Assembly: GCA_005768755.1 (NCBI GenBank)
Contig: VAFL01000007.1
Span: forward strand, 124,001 to 188,000
Direction of reading: 5' to 3'
DNA: 64,000 nt
Origin: Paracoccus denitrificans
Lineage (GTDB): Bacteria; Pseudomonadota; Alphaproteobacteria; Rhodobacterales; Rhodobacteraceae
Shown here: positions 53,821 through 63,413 of the stretch, in pieces
Position numbering within the stretch: position 1 is the first letter of the stretch
How the letters are laid out: every line of letters begins with the position of its first letter
The notes under the pieces: model-generated
What the model saw: the letters and a program-made list of their open reading frames with translations, nothing else
What the model was told of the DNA's origin: nothing
Database searches by the model: none
Program-made: the position numbers and the translations under genes

Positions 53821-54456
53821 ATGTCCTGGACCGACGAACGTGTGGAAACGCTGAAGCGCATGTGGTCCGAGGGCCAGTCCGCCAGCCAGATCGCAAAAGA
53901 ACTTGGCGGCGTGACGCGCAATGCCGTAATCGGCAAGGTGCATCGTCTTGGCCTGTCGAACCGTGATGAGCCCGAGGCAGAGGCCCCGGCAGCAACCCCC
54001 GCGCCCGAACCCGCCAAGGTCGAGGCGAAGGCCAAGCCTGCGGCAGCGCCGAAGGCTGCAAAGCCCGCAGCGCCCCGGCCCGAACCGGTGAAGGCCGAAA
54101 CAAAGGTCGCGCCGGCCGATGCCGAACCCAGCACCCAATCGGCCGAGCCGCCGGCAACTGTCACATTCACGAACCGTCGGCCCATCGTGCCGGCCGGTCA
54201 GCCTCTGCCGCCGCAACCTTCGGCCAATGAAATCAGCCCGGAAGCGCTGGCGAATGTCCGCGAGATCGAGAAGAAGGCCCGCAAGCTGACCTTGATGGAG
54301 CTGACCGAGCGCACCTGCAAATGGCCCATTGGTGACCCCGCGACTGAAAAATTCTGGTTCTGCGGCCTGCCCAGCCAGGCCGGCAAACCCTATTGCGAGG
54401 CGCATGTCGGCGTGGCCTTCCAACCGATGAGCTCTCGCCGCGACCGCCGCCGCTGA
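53821..54456 (+). CDS. gcrA: Cell-cycle regulator GcrA
   Basis: A 211-residue sigma70-cofactor that activates promoters with CcrM-methylated GANTC sites. The N-terminal helix-turn-helix is MSWTDERVETLKRMWSEG to NAVIGKVHRLGLSNR (1-45). A disordered Ala/Pro/Lys/Glu linker follows (about 46-130). The C-terminal sigma-binding part has TERTCKWPIGDP and FWFCGLP then YCEAHVGVAFQP. ATG matches the family. The stop shares a base with the DUF2478 ATG. Confidence 0.95.
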   Translation: MSWTDERVETLKRMWSEGQSASQIAKELGGVTRNAVIGKVHRLGLSNRDEPEAEAPAATPAPEPAKVEAKAKPAAAPKAAKPAAPRPEPVKAETKVAPADAEPSTQSAEPPATVTFTNRRPIVPAGQPLPPQPSANEISPEALANVREIEKKARKLTLMELTERTCKWPIGDPATEKFWFCGLPSQAGKPYCEAHVGVAFQPMSSRRDRRR

Positions 54457-54971
54457 TGCTGGGCTGGCTGGATCAGGCAGCGACTGGCGGCGGTGACGGT
54501 GCGCATCAACTGATGCGCCGGATCGCCGCCACGCTTGGCGCGGAAGGCGTCGCCGTCCGCGGTGCGATCCAGACCAATACGCCCGATGGCGATGATTGCC
54601 ATTGCGACATGACCCTGGAGGTTCTGGGCGATCATGGCCCCGATGTGACCATCTCGCAGGATCTTGGCCGCGAATCGCAGGGCTGCCGGCTGGATGCAGG
54701 CGCGCTGGAAGGCGCGGCGCAACGGGTGCTGGACACGCTGCCCAAGGCTCAGATGGTGGTGCTGAACAAATTCGGCAAGCAGGAGATTCTGGGCCGTGGC
54801 ATGGTCGCCGTGATTGCCGCAGCGATGGAGCGTGACCTACCGGTGCTGATCTCTGTCGCGCCGCAGCAGCGGGCAGAGTTTCTGGCCTTTGCCGGCGATC
54901 TGGCCGTGCCGCTTGCCCCCGAAGATGCGGCGCAATGGTGCCGCAGCGCTGTTCGGGTCGCGGCGTCGTGA
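54456..54971 (+). CDS. DUF2478-family protein
   Basis: A 171-residue protein with the family blocks CDMTLEVLG, ISQDLGRESQGCRLD and VVLNKFGKQEILGRGM, and a late IPVLI-like strand. Members are often near molybdate, nitrogenase or sulfur genes and are thought to be nucleotide-binding, but no function is proven. ATG at 54456 overlaps the gcrA stop by 1 bp and its own stop overlaps tusA-like GTG by 4 bp. Confidence 0.85.
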   Translation: MLGWLDQAATGGGDGAHQLMRRIAATLGAEGVAVRGAIQTNTPDGDDCHCDMTLEVLGDHGPDVTISQDLGRESQGCRLDAGALEGAAQRVLDTLPKAQMVVLNKFGKQEILGRGMVAVIAAAMERDLPVLISVAPQQRAEFLAFAGDLAVPLAPEDAAQWCRSAVRVAAS

Positions 54972-55213
54972 TCGAGATCGACGCGCGCGGTCTGTTATGT
55001 CCGCTGCCGGTCCTGCGCCTGCGCAAATCGCTGATCGAACTTCCCCCCGGCACCCGTGTGGCGCTGATCGCCACCGATCAGATGGCCGCCGTGGACGTGC
55101 CGCATTTCTGCACCGAAGCCGGCCACAGCCTGATTTCCGTCACGGACCTGGACGGTGCCACCCGATACGAGGTGATGCGCGGCGATACCTTCGCCTGTCG
55201 CGCGCCCGCTTAA
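54968..55213 (+). CDS. TusA-family sulfur carrier protein
   Basis: An 81-residue sulfurtransferase. IDARGLLCPLPVLRLRKSL holds the persulfide Cys (residue 11) with the CPxP motif. TusA passes sulfur to tRNA thiolation, molybdenum cofactor or Fe-S routes. GTG start overlaps the DUF2478 stop (GTGA). Its 3' end overlaps the opposing malic enzyme gene by 4 bp. Confidence 0.9.
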   Translation: MIEIDARGLLCPLPVLRLRKSLIELPPGTRVALIATDQMAAVDVPHFCTEAGHSLISVTDLDGATRYEVMRGDTFACRAPA

Positions 55214-57486
55214 CGCACCTGCCCAAGCCGACCGGCGGCGATGGCGGCCATATTCAGAATGTCGCTGACCGTGGACGAGGTGGAACAGATCTGGATCGGC
55301 TTGTCGACGCCGGTCAGGATCGGCCCGATCACTGTCGCGCCGGCCATTTCCTGCATCAGCTTCACCGAAATGCTGGCCGAATGCCGCGCCGGCACGACCA
55401 GCACATTGGCCGGACCGGTCAGCCGCGAGAAGGGATATTTCGCTGCCTGATCCATGTTCAGCGCCACGTCCACCGTCATCTCGCCCTCATATTCGAAATC
55501 TACCCGGCGCCGGTCAAGGACATGCGTGCCCTCGGCCATCTTTTCGGCGCGTTCGCTGACCGGATAGCCGAAATTCGAAAACGACAGGAAGGCCACGCGC
55601 GGCTCCAGCCCCAGATGCCGCGCGACATGGGCGCCGCGCACGGCGATATCGGCCAGATCCTCGGCCTCGGGCCATTCATGGACCAGCGTGTCGCCGATCA
55701 GCACGATCCGGCCCTTGTGCAGCACCGCCGTGATGCCGACCGCACCATCCTGCGGGCGCACGTCGAAGACCTGCCCGATCTGGGCAAGGACATGGGCGTT
55801 CTTGCGCGTGGCCCCAGTGACCAAACCATCGCCATGACCATGGGCCAGCATCAGGGATGCGAAGACATGGCGGTCGCGGTTGACCTCTTTATGGGCATCC
55901 TCGCGGTCGACACCCTTGCGTTGCAGGCGGGCGTAAAGAAAGTCGTGATATGTATCGAGATGGCGGGTATTTGCGGCATTGACGACGGTCAGTTCGCGCA
56001 CCGCATCGCCAAGCCCCGCCGTTTCCAGCTTCCTGCGCACGTCATCCTCGCGTCCGACGACGATCGAGGACCCCATCCCGCCCCGCTGCCAGGCCACGGC
56101 GGCGCGCAACACGCGCGGGTCATCGCCCTCGGCAAAGATCATCCGGGCCTGATTCTGGCGGGCGCGGGCATGGATGCCTTGCAAGATCGCCGCTGTCGGG
56201 TCCATCCGGGCCTGAAGCGCGTCGCGGTAGGCGTCCATGTCGATGATCGGGCGGCGGGCGACGCCCGTATCCATGCCGGCCTTGGCCACGGCGGGCGGGA
56301 CGACGTGGATCAGGCGCGGGTCGAAGGGTGTCGGAATGATGTAATCGCGGCCGAATTGCAGCTTGCGGCCGTAAGCCACGGCAACCTCATCCGGGACATC
56401 CTCTCGCGCCAGTTCGGCAAGCGCACGGGCGCAGGCGATCTTCATTTCGTCATTGATCGCGCGGGCGTGAATGTCGAGAGCGCCCCGGAACAGGTATGGA
56501 AAGCCCAGGACGTTGTTGACCTGATTGGGATAATCGCTGCGGCCCGTCGCCACGATGGCATCGGGGCGAACGGCATGGGCGTCTTCGGGCGTGATTTCCG
56601 GGTCCGGATTGGCCATGGCAAAGATGACCGGGTTTTCGGCCATGCTTTCGACCATTTCCGGCGTCACCGCGCCCTTGGCCGAAACACCAAGGAAAACATC
56701 CGCGCCCCGCATCGCATCTTCCAGCGTGCGGGCATCCGTTACCACGGCATGGGCCGATTTCCACTGATTCATGCCCTCGGTCCGGCCCTGCCAGATCACG
56801 CCCTTGGTGTCGCACATGATGCAGTTTTCGTGCCGCGCACCCATGGATTTCAGCAGTTCCAGGCAGGCGATCCCGGCAGCACCGGCGCCGTTCAGGACGA
56901 TCTTCACGTCACCGATCTTCTTGCCCGACAGTTCCAACGCGTTGATCAGGCCCGCAGCGCAGATCACTGCCGTGCCATGCTGGTCGTCATGAAAGACCGG
57001 AATGTCCATCAGCTCTTTCAGGCGGCTTTCGATGATGAAGCATTCCGGTGCCTTGATGTCTTCAAGGTTGATGCCGCCGAAGCTTGGCCCCATCAGACGC
57101 ACGGCCTGAATGATCTCGTCGGGGTCTTCGGTCTCCAGCTCGATATCAATGGCGTTCACGTCGGCGAAACGCTTGAACAGCACCGCCTTGCCTTCCATCA
57201 CCGGCTTCGACGCCAGCGCGCCAAGATTGCCAAGCCCAAGGATCGCCGTCCCGTTGGAAATCACCGCGACCAGATTGCCCTTGGTCGTATAATCATAGGC
57301 CGTTTCCGGCCGCTCGGCGATTGCCTGAACGGGTATCGCCACGCCGGGCGAATAGGCCAGCGACAGATCGCGCTGCGTCGCCATCGGGGTCGAGGGCACG
57401 ACGTCGAATTTCCCCGGCCGGGGCTCCAAATGATAGGCAAGCGCCTCTTCAGGCGTGATCCGATTGCGCGGTGTCTTGTCGCTCAT
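55210..57486 (-). CDS. maeB: NADP-dependent malic enzyme with phosphotransacetylase-like domain
   Basis: A 758-residue MaeB-type enzyme that decarboxylates malate to pyruvate. The malic domain (about 1-430) has LAYSPGVAIPVQAI, VISNGTAILGLGNLG and VLNGAGAAGIACLELL. The C-terminal part (about 440-758) is PTA-like and probably only regulatory (acetyl-CoA inhibition). Complete and monocistronic. Confidence 0.96.
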   Translation of the reverse strand: MSDKTPRNRITPEEALAYHLEPRPGKFDVVPSTPMATQRDLSLAYSPGVAIPVQAIAERPETAYDYTTKGNLVAVISNGTAILGLGNLGALASKPVMEGKAVLFKRFADVNAIDIELETEDPDEIIQAVRLMGPSFGGINLEDIKAPECFIIESRLKELMDIPVFHDDQHGTAVICAAGLINALELSGKKIGDVKIVLNGAGAAGIACLELLKSMGARHENCIMCDTKGVIWQGRTEGMNQWKSAHAVVTDARTLEDAMRGADVFLGVSAKGAVTPEMVESMAENPVIFAMANPDPEITPEDAHAVRPDAIVATGRSDYPNQVNNVLGFPYLFRGALDIHARAINDEMKIACARALAELAREDVPDEVAVAYGRKLQFGRDYIIPTPFDPRLIHVVPPAVAKAGMDTGVARRPIIDMDAYRDALQARMDPTAAILQGIHARARQNQARMIFAEGDDPRVLRAAVAWQRGGMGSSIVVGREDDVRRKLETAGLGDAVRELTVVNAANTRHLDTYHDFLYARLQRKGVDREDAHKEVNRDRHVFASLMLAHGHGDGLVTGATRKNAHVLAQIGQVFDVRPQDGAVGITAVLHKGRIVLIGDTLVHEWPEAEDLADIAVRGAHVARHLGLEPRVAFLSFSNFGYPVSERAEKMAEGTHVLDRRRVDFEYEGEMTVDVALNMDQAAKYPFSRLTGPANVLVVPARHSASISVKLMQEMAGATVIGPILTGVDKPIQICSTSSTVSDILNMAAIAAGRLGQVR

Positions 57487-57554
57487 CTTTCCCTCCGGCC
57501 AATGTCAAGTCTTCCTACGCGTATGCCGGTGGTTGCTTCAATCCGATTGCGACA

Positions 57555-60500
57555 TCACGCCGGATCTTCCGCGTCACGAGGCGCCTTTACCCCGAACACG
57601 GCGCAGTACAGCGCCGGCACGAACAGCAGTGTGATGACGGTTCCGACGATGATGCCGCCCATCATCGAGAATGCCATCGGCCCCCAGAAAACCTGCCGCG
57701 AAATTGGAATCAGCGCCAGACTGGCGGCCGCGGCCGTCAGAAGGATCGGGCGCGCACGACTGTCCGACGCCTCAAATACAGCATGCCAGCGGTCGTGGCC
57801 GTGCTCGAGCAGGTTCTGGATCTCGTGGACAAGGATGACCGAGTTGCGAATCAGGATACCCACAAGCGCAAGAATCCCAAGGATCGCGACAAAACCCATC
57901 GGCACCCCGAATCCCACCAGCACGATCACGACACCAATCAGACCAAGCGGCGCTGCGGCAAAGACTATGGCCGACAGCCGGAAGCTTTGCATCTGGGCCA
58001 TGACCAGCACCGCCATGATCAGAAGCATCATCGGCACCACGGCGGCAATCGGTTGCTGACTTTCGGCCGAGTTTTCGACCGTGCCACCCACAACAATCTT
58101 CACTGTGGGTGGCAGGGTTTCTTCAAATTCCGCGATACGCCCGGACAGATCGGTCACCAGCGTCGCGGGCTGATCCCCACTTGCGATGTCGGCCTTGACG
58201 GTCACTGTCGGCAGACCGTCGCGCTGCAGGATCAGCGGCTGTTCGGTCCCGTATTCCACCGTCGCAAGACTTGCCAGCGGGATCGGCGTCCCCGAGCTTG
58301 TTGCCAGCTGCAGGTTGCGCAACGTGTCGATCGAGCTGCGCTCATCCGCGTTTCCGCGCGACACCACGTCAATCAGGAACTCTCCATCGCGAAGCTGCGT
58401 GACCGTATAGCCGGAAAACAGCATCGAAAGCGCCCCTGCGATATCGGCCGAACTGATGCCCAGCCGGCGCGCCTGATCCTGGCTGACGTTCAGGCGCACT
58501 GTCCGCGCCGGCTCGTTCCAGTCAAGCGCGACATCGCGCAGCCGTGCATCCTCGGACAGCATCGCGGCCAACTGGCGCGCGGCATCAAGCGTCTGATCTA
58601 TATCCGGGCTGGTCACGCGGTATTGCACCGGCTTGCCAACCGGCGGCCCGATTTCCAGGTTCTTGATATACAGGTTCTCGCCCACGAATTCGGTCTTCGC
58701 CAGCGTGTTCAGCCGCGCCTTCACACGGTCGCGCGCTTCAAGGTCAGGGGTCTGAATGACAAGCTGACCCATATACGGACCGGCGGTCGGCACATCCATG
58801 GCCAGAACGAAGCGCGGCGCGCCTTCCCCGATATACGAGGTCCAGTAAAGCACGTCCGGATCGTCGGCGAGGCTTGCTTCCAGCCGATCGAAGACCTCCT
58901 GCGTTGCCGTGATGGACGCGTTGTGGCGCAGTTCCACATCAACCAGCACCTCGGGCCGGTCAGATGTGGGGAAGAACTGCTGCTGCACGAACTGCATCCC
59001 CCAGATCGACACACCGAAAGCCGCGACCGTGATGGCGATGGTAATCCACTTGAAGCGCATCGCGACGTAAAGGGCCCGGTGAAAGCTGCGCCTCAGCCAT
59101 CCCGGATTTTCGCTTTTGTGCTTCATCTTCTTTGGCAGGAAGGTCACGCCCAGGATCGGCGCGAACAGGACCGCCACCACCCAGCTGACCAGCAACGATA
59201 CGGCGATGACCACGAAAAGCGAGAAGGTAAATTCGCCCGCATCGGAATTGTTCAGCCCGATCGGGATGAAGCCCGCCACGGTCACCAGCGTGCCGGTCAG
59301 CATTGGAAACGCGATAGACGTCCACGCATAGGACGCCGCATCGGACAGCGTTTCGCCCAGTTCCAGCCGGGAAATCATTGTCTCGATGGCGATCATGGCA
59401 TCATCGACCAGCAAACCAAGCGCGATGATCAGCGCCCCCAGCGACACCCGCTGAAGGGTGATGCCATAGTAATCAAGAAAGACAAAGGTGATCGCCAGAA
59501 CAAGCGGAATGGTCATGGTCACAACCATGCCGGCACGCAGGCCAAGGCTGATGAAGCTGACGATCAGCACGATCACCACCGCCTCGACAAGGGCCTGCAC
59601 GAAATGGCCGACGGCTTCATCGACGACATGGGGCTGATCGGCGAATTTCGCCATCTCGATCCCGATGGGCAGATCGGCCGCAACCTCGGCCATCAGCCCG
59701 TCGACCTGCTCGCCGAATTCAAGGATATTTCCGCCCTGCTTCATCCCGATCTGCAGCCCGATGGACTGCTGCCCCTTGTAGCGGAACAGCGATTCAGGCG
59801 GATCCTCATAGCCGCGCCGGACGGTGGCCACGCTGGCCAGATTGAAATACCGGTCGCCCACAAGAAGGTTCACATTCGAAATCGAGCTGGTCGAGCTGAA
59901 TTGCCCATCGACCCGGACAAGGATGCGTTCCGGCCCCGAATGGATGACGCCAGACGGCGCAATGGCATTCTGATTGGTCAGCGTCGCCATCACCTCGTCA
60001 AGGTTCAGGCCCAGTGCCGCAAGGCGCGAGGGCGAGAATTCCAGATAGATCTCCTCGTCCTGTTCGCCCAGCAGTTCAACCTTGCCAGCCAACGGCAGCG
60101 CCTGCACCTGATCGCGGATGTCATCGACGCGATCGCGCAACTCTCGCATGGTGAAGCCATCGGTGGTGAAGGCATAGATATTGCCGAATACGTCGCCGAA
60201 ATTGTCGTTGAACTGGAAGCCCGCGAATTCCTCGGGGAAATCGGGTCGGATGTCGGACATCATCTGTCGCACCCGCTTCCAGACTTCCGGCACCTCCGGT
60301 CCCTTTACCGTCGGCAGAAGCTCGACATAGACAACGGTCTGGCCCGGCATGGTGACTGACCGCGTAAGCTTCAGCTCATCCAGTTCCTCCAGCTTGTTCT
60401 CTATCCGCTTGGTAACCTGATCAAGTGTCTCGTCAATGGTCGCGCCGGGCAGCGCTGCGGCGATGACCATGGTCTTGATGGTAAAGTTCGGGTCTTCCTC

Positions 60501-60620
60501 GCGGCCCAGATTGGCATAGGAAATCGCACCCGCAATCATCGAGACGATCAGCAGGAACCAGACAAAGCTGCGATGGCGCAGCGCCCAGTCGGACAGGTTG
60601 AATCTGCGCGATGGTGTCAT
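57555..60620 (-). CDS. RND-family efflux pump inner-membrane transporter
   Basis: A 1021-residue proton-driven pump with 12 membrane segments and two large periplasmic loops. The TM4 proton relay Asp pair is in LGLLVDDAMIAIETM (about residue 405). PVGKPVQYRVTSPDID and NDNFGDVFGNIYAFT are of the HAE1/CusA-like branch with no clear heavy-metal Met cluster. Last gene of adaptor-adaptor-pump; starts overlap by 4 bp. The outer-membrane channel is not in the window. Confidence 0.93.
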   Translation of the reverse strand: MTPSRRFNLSDWALRHRSFVWFLLIVSMIAGAISYANLGREEDPNFTIKTMVIAAALPGATIDETLDQVTKRIENKLEELDELKLTRSVTMPGQTVVYVELLPTVKGPEVPEVWKRVRQMMSDIRPDFPEEFAGFQFNDNFGDVFGNIYAFTTDGFTMRELRDRVDDIRDQVQALPLAGKVELLGEQDEEIYLEFSPSRLAALGLNLDEVMATLTNQNAIAPSGVIHSGPERILVRVDGQFSSTSSISNVNLLVGDRYFNLASVATVRRGYEDPPESLFRYKGQQSIGLQIGMKQGGNILEFGEQVDGLMAEVAADLPIGIEMAKFADQPHVVDEAVGHFVQALVEAVVIVLIVSFISLGLRAGMVVTMTIPLVLAITFVFLDYYGITLQRVSLGALIIALGLLVDDAMIAIETMISRLELGETLSDAASYAWTSIAFPMLTGTLVTVAGFIPIGLNNSDAGEFTFSLFVVIAVSLLVSWVVAVLFAPILGVTFLPKKMKHKSENPGWLRRSFHRALYVAMRFKWITIAITVAAFGVSIWGMQFVQQQFFPTSDRPEVLVDVELRHNASITATQEVFDRLEASLADDPDVLYWTSYIGEGAPRFVLAMDVPTAGPYMGQLVIQTPDLEARDRVKARLNTLAKTEFVGENLYIKNLEIGPPVGKPVQYRVTSPDIDQTLDAARQLAAMLSEDARLRDVALDWNEPARTVRLNVSQDQARRLGISSADIAGALSMLFSGYTVTQLRDGEFLIDVVSRGNADERSSIDTLRNLQLATSSGTPIPLASLATVEYGTEQPLILQRDGLPTVTVKADIASGDQPATLVTDLSGRIAEFEETLPPTVKIVVGGTVENSAESQQPIAAVVPMMLLIMAVLVMAQMQSFRLSAIVFAAAPLGLIGVVIVLVGFGVPMGFVAILGILALVGILIRNSVILVHEIQNLLEHGHDRWHAVFEASDSRARPILLTAAAASLALIPISRQVFWGPMAFSMMGGIIVGTVITLLFVPALYCAVFGVKAPRDAEDPA

Positions 60621-61726
60621 GGCTCGACCTTTCTGCCGACGTTCTGTCCTTCGCTCAGCGAATGAACCCCGCGGATGACGACCTCCTCACCCGGCTGGAT
60701 GCCGGTTGCGATCTGAACCTGCTGGCCGATTTTGGCTGCAATGGTAACTGCCCGCTCGGATACGGTTGCCTGGTCGCCATCGCGTGTCACCACCCAGACC
60801 GAAGGCGAGTCTTCTGATCCGGCAATCGCCGTAAGTGGCAGCGTCAGGACCGCGCCCGGCGCATCCGCGCGTTGGGCCCGCACAAGTGCGTTCAGACGGA
60901 AATCACCGGCATTATCCATGGTCAGATGCAGGCGGCGCGTCCGGGTCGCGGCATCGGCCAAAGGCTCGATCCGGGTGACGCGTCCACTGCTGACGGTGCC
61001 GGGATCGGATTCCAGCCAGATCGTCACCTCGGTGCCGACCGGCTGACCGACAACTGCCGATTCCGGCAGATCAATGACCGCTTCGCGCGTGACATCATCC
61101 GATAGCTTCAGGACCGGAGTGCCGGCATCAACCACGGCCCCCGCATTTTCATAGACCGACGAAACCACACCATCGAATGGCGCGGCCAGCCGCGCGAAGC
61201 CTTCGGCATCCTCTGCGCGAACCAGCTCTGATTGCGCTTGATCAAGACCTGCCTCCGCAGCCCTGAGGCCACGTTCGGCCTGTTCAAGTTCGGCCTGCGT
61301 CGCGACCTTGCGATCATGCAGATCGCGGACGCGGGCCTCGGTCGTCTGCGCGGTCTGCAATGTCACTTCGGCGGTCTTCACAGCGGCACGGGCCGCGCGC
61401 ACATTGTCCTGCAGGTCATCCGGCGTCAGTTCAGCCAGAATATCGCCTGTCTTCACCTTGTCGCCGATGTCCACGGGCCGGGCCGACAGTCGGCCAAGCG
61501 TGCTGAATCCCAGATCGACCTCGACACCCGCAACCACGACGCCCGGATAGCTGGGCCTTTCCGATGGCAAATCCTGCAGGATCATCGACACGACCGGGCG
61601 CGGCGGTAGTACCGGCGCCTCCTCGGGATGGTCCGACCAGGGCAGATCGAAGGCAGCGGCAGGCTGCGCCGCCAATGCGATCAACAGGGCAGCCAGCGGG
61701 CGAATGTCACAGAAACCAAGGCTCAA
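60617..61726 (-). CDS. RND efflux periplasmic adaptor, second of two
   Basis: A 369-residue membrane-fusion protein with a signal peptide (LAALLIALAAQPAAAF). Lipoyl halves around GDKVKTGDILAELTPDDLQ and APFDGVVSSVYENAGAVV flank a long coiled coil (about 110-180, KTAEVTLQTAQTTEARV). The proline-rich start is unusual for adaptors. Overlaps the first adaptor and the pump gene by 4 bp each. Confidence 0.9.
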   Translation of the reverse strand: MSLGFCDIRPLAALLIALAAQPAAAFDLPWSDHPEEAPVLPPRPVVSMILQDLPSERPSYPGVVVAGVEVDLGFSTLGRLSARPVDIGDKVKTGDILAELTPDDLQDNVRAARAAVKTAEVTLQTAQTTEARVRDLHDRKVATQAELEQAERGLRAAEAGLDQAQSELVRAEDAEGFARLAAPFDGVVSSVYENAGAVVDAGTPVLKLSDDVTREAVIDLPESAVVGQPVGTEVTIWLESDPGTVSSGRVTRIEPLADAATRTRRLHLTMDNAGDFRLNALVRAQRADAPGAVLTLPLTAIAGSEDSPSVWVVTRDGDQATVSERAVTIAAKIGQQVQIATGIQPGEEVVIRGVHSLSEGQNVGRKVEP

Positions 61727-62811
61727 CGATCCACCTCCGCCGCGACAACCGGGCGACCCGGAAACAGCAGCTGAGAGCCAGCGCCGACAACGGTCTCTCC
61801 GTCTTCGACCCCGCCGGACAACAGAACGGTTCCGTTATCGAAACGCTCGATCTCGATCTCGCGAAGTTCACTGGTGTTCTGATCGGTCACGACCCACACG
61901 GCCGGCCGGCCACCGGTCGAGGTCAGCGCCGTCCATGGCACTTCCGCCGCGTGCCCCGTCGACAAAACGATCTCTCCGCGGACGGATGCGCCCAGCAGGG
62001 CCACATCCTCGGGCGCGTCATCGACTTGCGCCCGCAGCCGGACAGAGCCAGTCTCGGCATCGACCAGGGGCGAGATTTCAGTAATTTTTCCGGACATCGG
62101 TGGCGCTGCGACCTCCAGCGTCTGAAGGGCCACGGGCTTGCCCATTGCGTCGCCAAGATGGGCCATGTCAGGGGTCAGAAATACTGCCTCGATCCCACCT
62201 CGCGCGGCAAGCGACAGGACGACCTGCGCCTGACCAACAACCTGCCCCGGCTCCCCGGCACGTGCTGTGACGACGCCGGCAAAGGGGGCGATAAGCTGCG
62301 TATCCTCGACCGAGCGGCGGGCCTGATCCAGCTCGCTTTCGGCCTGCTCTGTTGTGGCCTGCGCTTCGCTCAGCGCCTGATTGGCCTCGTCACTTGCAGC
62401 ACGCGTGCCCACACCACGATCCAGCAGGGCCTCGGCCCGTTCAGCAGCCAGTCTTGCCTGGTTCTCATTGGCCGTGGCCGACGCCATTGCCGCCGTAGCC
62501 GCGTTCAGCGACTGCTGAAGCTGCAAGGGATCGATCCGGCCCAGTACCTGGCCTTCGACGAATTGATCGCCCTCGTTGACCAGCATTTCCAGAATGCGCC
62601 CGCCCTCGCGAAATCCGATATCGACACTGTCCACCGGCTCCAGCGTGCCGGTCAGCCGGAAGGTCGTGCCGATGTCACCCGAGGTGACGGTGACGAATTC
62701 AACCGCCAGTGGTTCGGCAGCAAGGCCAGGAAGTGACAGAAAGATCATGCCAATCGCACAGGTCACGCCCAGTGCTGGCTTCGCCACGCGGGTCATTTGG
62801 TCTGGAAACAT
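61723..62811 (-). CDS. RND efflux periplasmic adaptor, first of two
   Basis: A 362-residue adaptor with an N-terminal hydrophobic signal (PALGVTCAIGMIFLSLPGLAA). Lipoyl motifs at GDQFVEGQVLGRIDPLQLQ and APFAGVVTARAGEPGQVV, coiled coil between. Two consecutive adaptors with one pump resemble the TriABC layout of Pseudomonas aeruginosa, where both are needed. ATG 62796 is an alternative start. Confidence 0.9.
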   Translation of the reverse strand: MFPDQMTRVAKPALGVTCAIGMIFLSLPGLAAEPLAVEFVTVTSGDIGTTFRLTGTLEPVDSVDIGFREGGRILEMLVNEGDQFVEGQVLGRIDPLQLQQSLNAATAAMASATANENQARLAAERAEALLDRGVGTRAASDEANQALSEAQATTEQAESELDQARRSVEDTQLIAPFAGVVTARAGEPGQVVGQAQVVLSLAARGGIEAVFLTPDMAHLGDAMGKPVALQTLEVAAPPMSGKITEISPLVDAETGSVRLRAQVDDAPEDVALLGASVRGEIVLSTGHAAEVPWTALTSTGGRPAVWVVTDQNTSELREIEIERFDNGTVLLSGGVEDGETVVGAGSQLLFPGRPVVAAEVDR

Positions 62812-62942
62812 TTGCGTCGCTCCAACTCAATCCGCATTAATTGCCCGAAAATTCCCGTCGAGGAAAGTGGACGGCCGGCGACGTGGCGTAACGTCAAGCT
62901 GGAATGCTGACGCGTGCACGAGATTTGAACTTTTCAGGGGCA

Positions 62943-62958
62943 AGGTTCTTGGTAACCT
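62943..62958. promoter_or_regulatory. Inverted repeat in the RND / arfB gap
   Basis: AGGTT-N6-AACCT in the 176-bp divergent gap. It could bind a pump repressor, but no regulator gene is nearby. Confidence 0.35.
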
Positions 62959-62987
62959 ACAGGAAGTGACCAGGGTTAAAGTTGCGT

Positions 62988-63413
62988 ATGTTGCGGATCA
63001 ACGAACACATTGCCATCGAGGAATGGGAGCTGGTCGAAAGCTTCACCCGCGCACAGGGACCGGGTGGGCAGCACGTGAACAAGACCGCATCGGCGGTCGA
63101 ATTGCGCTTCGAAGCCGAACGCTCGCCCAACCTTCCCGACCCCATCAAACGACGGCTGAAACGTCTGGCTGGCCGCCGCTGGACGCAGGACGGCGCCATC
63201 GTGATCCTGGCACAGGAAACCCGAAGCCAGCTGCGCAACCGAGAGCTCGCACGCGAGCGTCTGGCCGAGTTGATTCGTCAGGCCAGCGTTGCGCCGAAGC
63301 GCCGCATCGCCACCAAGCCCACGCTTGGCAGTCAGCGCCGCCGCTTGGCCGGGAAAACCCAGCGGGGCCAGATCAAGGCACTGCGGGCACGGCCAGTGCC
63401 GGGTGATGAATAG
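62988..63413 (+). CDS. arfB: Alternative ribosome-rescue factor ArfB (YaeJ)
   Basis: A 141-residue peptidyl-tRNA hydrolase. The GGQ catalytic motif is at 26-28 in RAQGPGGQHVNKT; the basic C-terminal tail (RRRLAGKTQRGQIKALRAR) enters the empty mRNA channel. It frees ribosomes stalled without a stop codon. ATG 62988 is the family start; a TTG two codons earlier is less likely. Overlaps the NUDIX gene slightly. Confidence 0.93.
   Translation: MLRINEHIAIEEWELVESFTRAQGPGGQHVNKTASAVELRFEAERSPNLPDPIKRRLKRLAGRRWTQDGAIVILAQETRSQLRNRELARERLAELIRQASVAPKRRIATKPTLGSQRRRLAGKTQRGQIKALRARPVPGDE

Noticed and set aside
54889..58059. Open frame of 1056 codons on the plus strand
   Set aside because: It runs antisense to maeB and the end of the RND pump gene, is His/Arg/Gln/Asp-rich without hydrophobic pattern or motifs, and is a GC-driven shadow of those genes.
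57471..60359. Open frame of 962 codons on the plus strand
   Set aside because: Antisense mirror of the RND pump gene with shadow composition and no family blocks.
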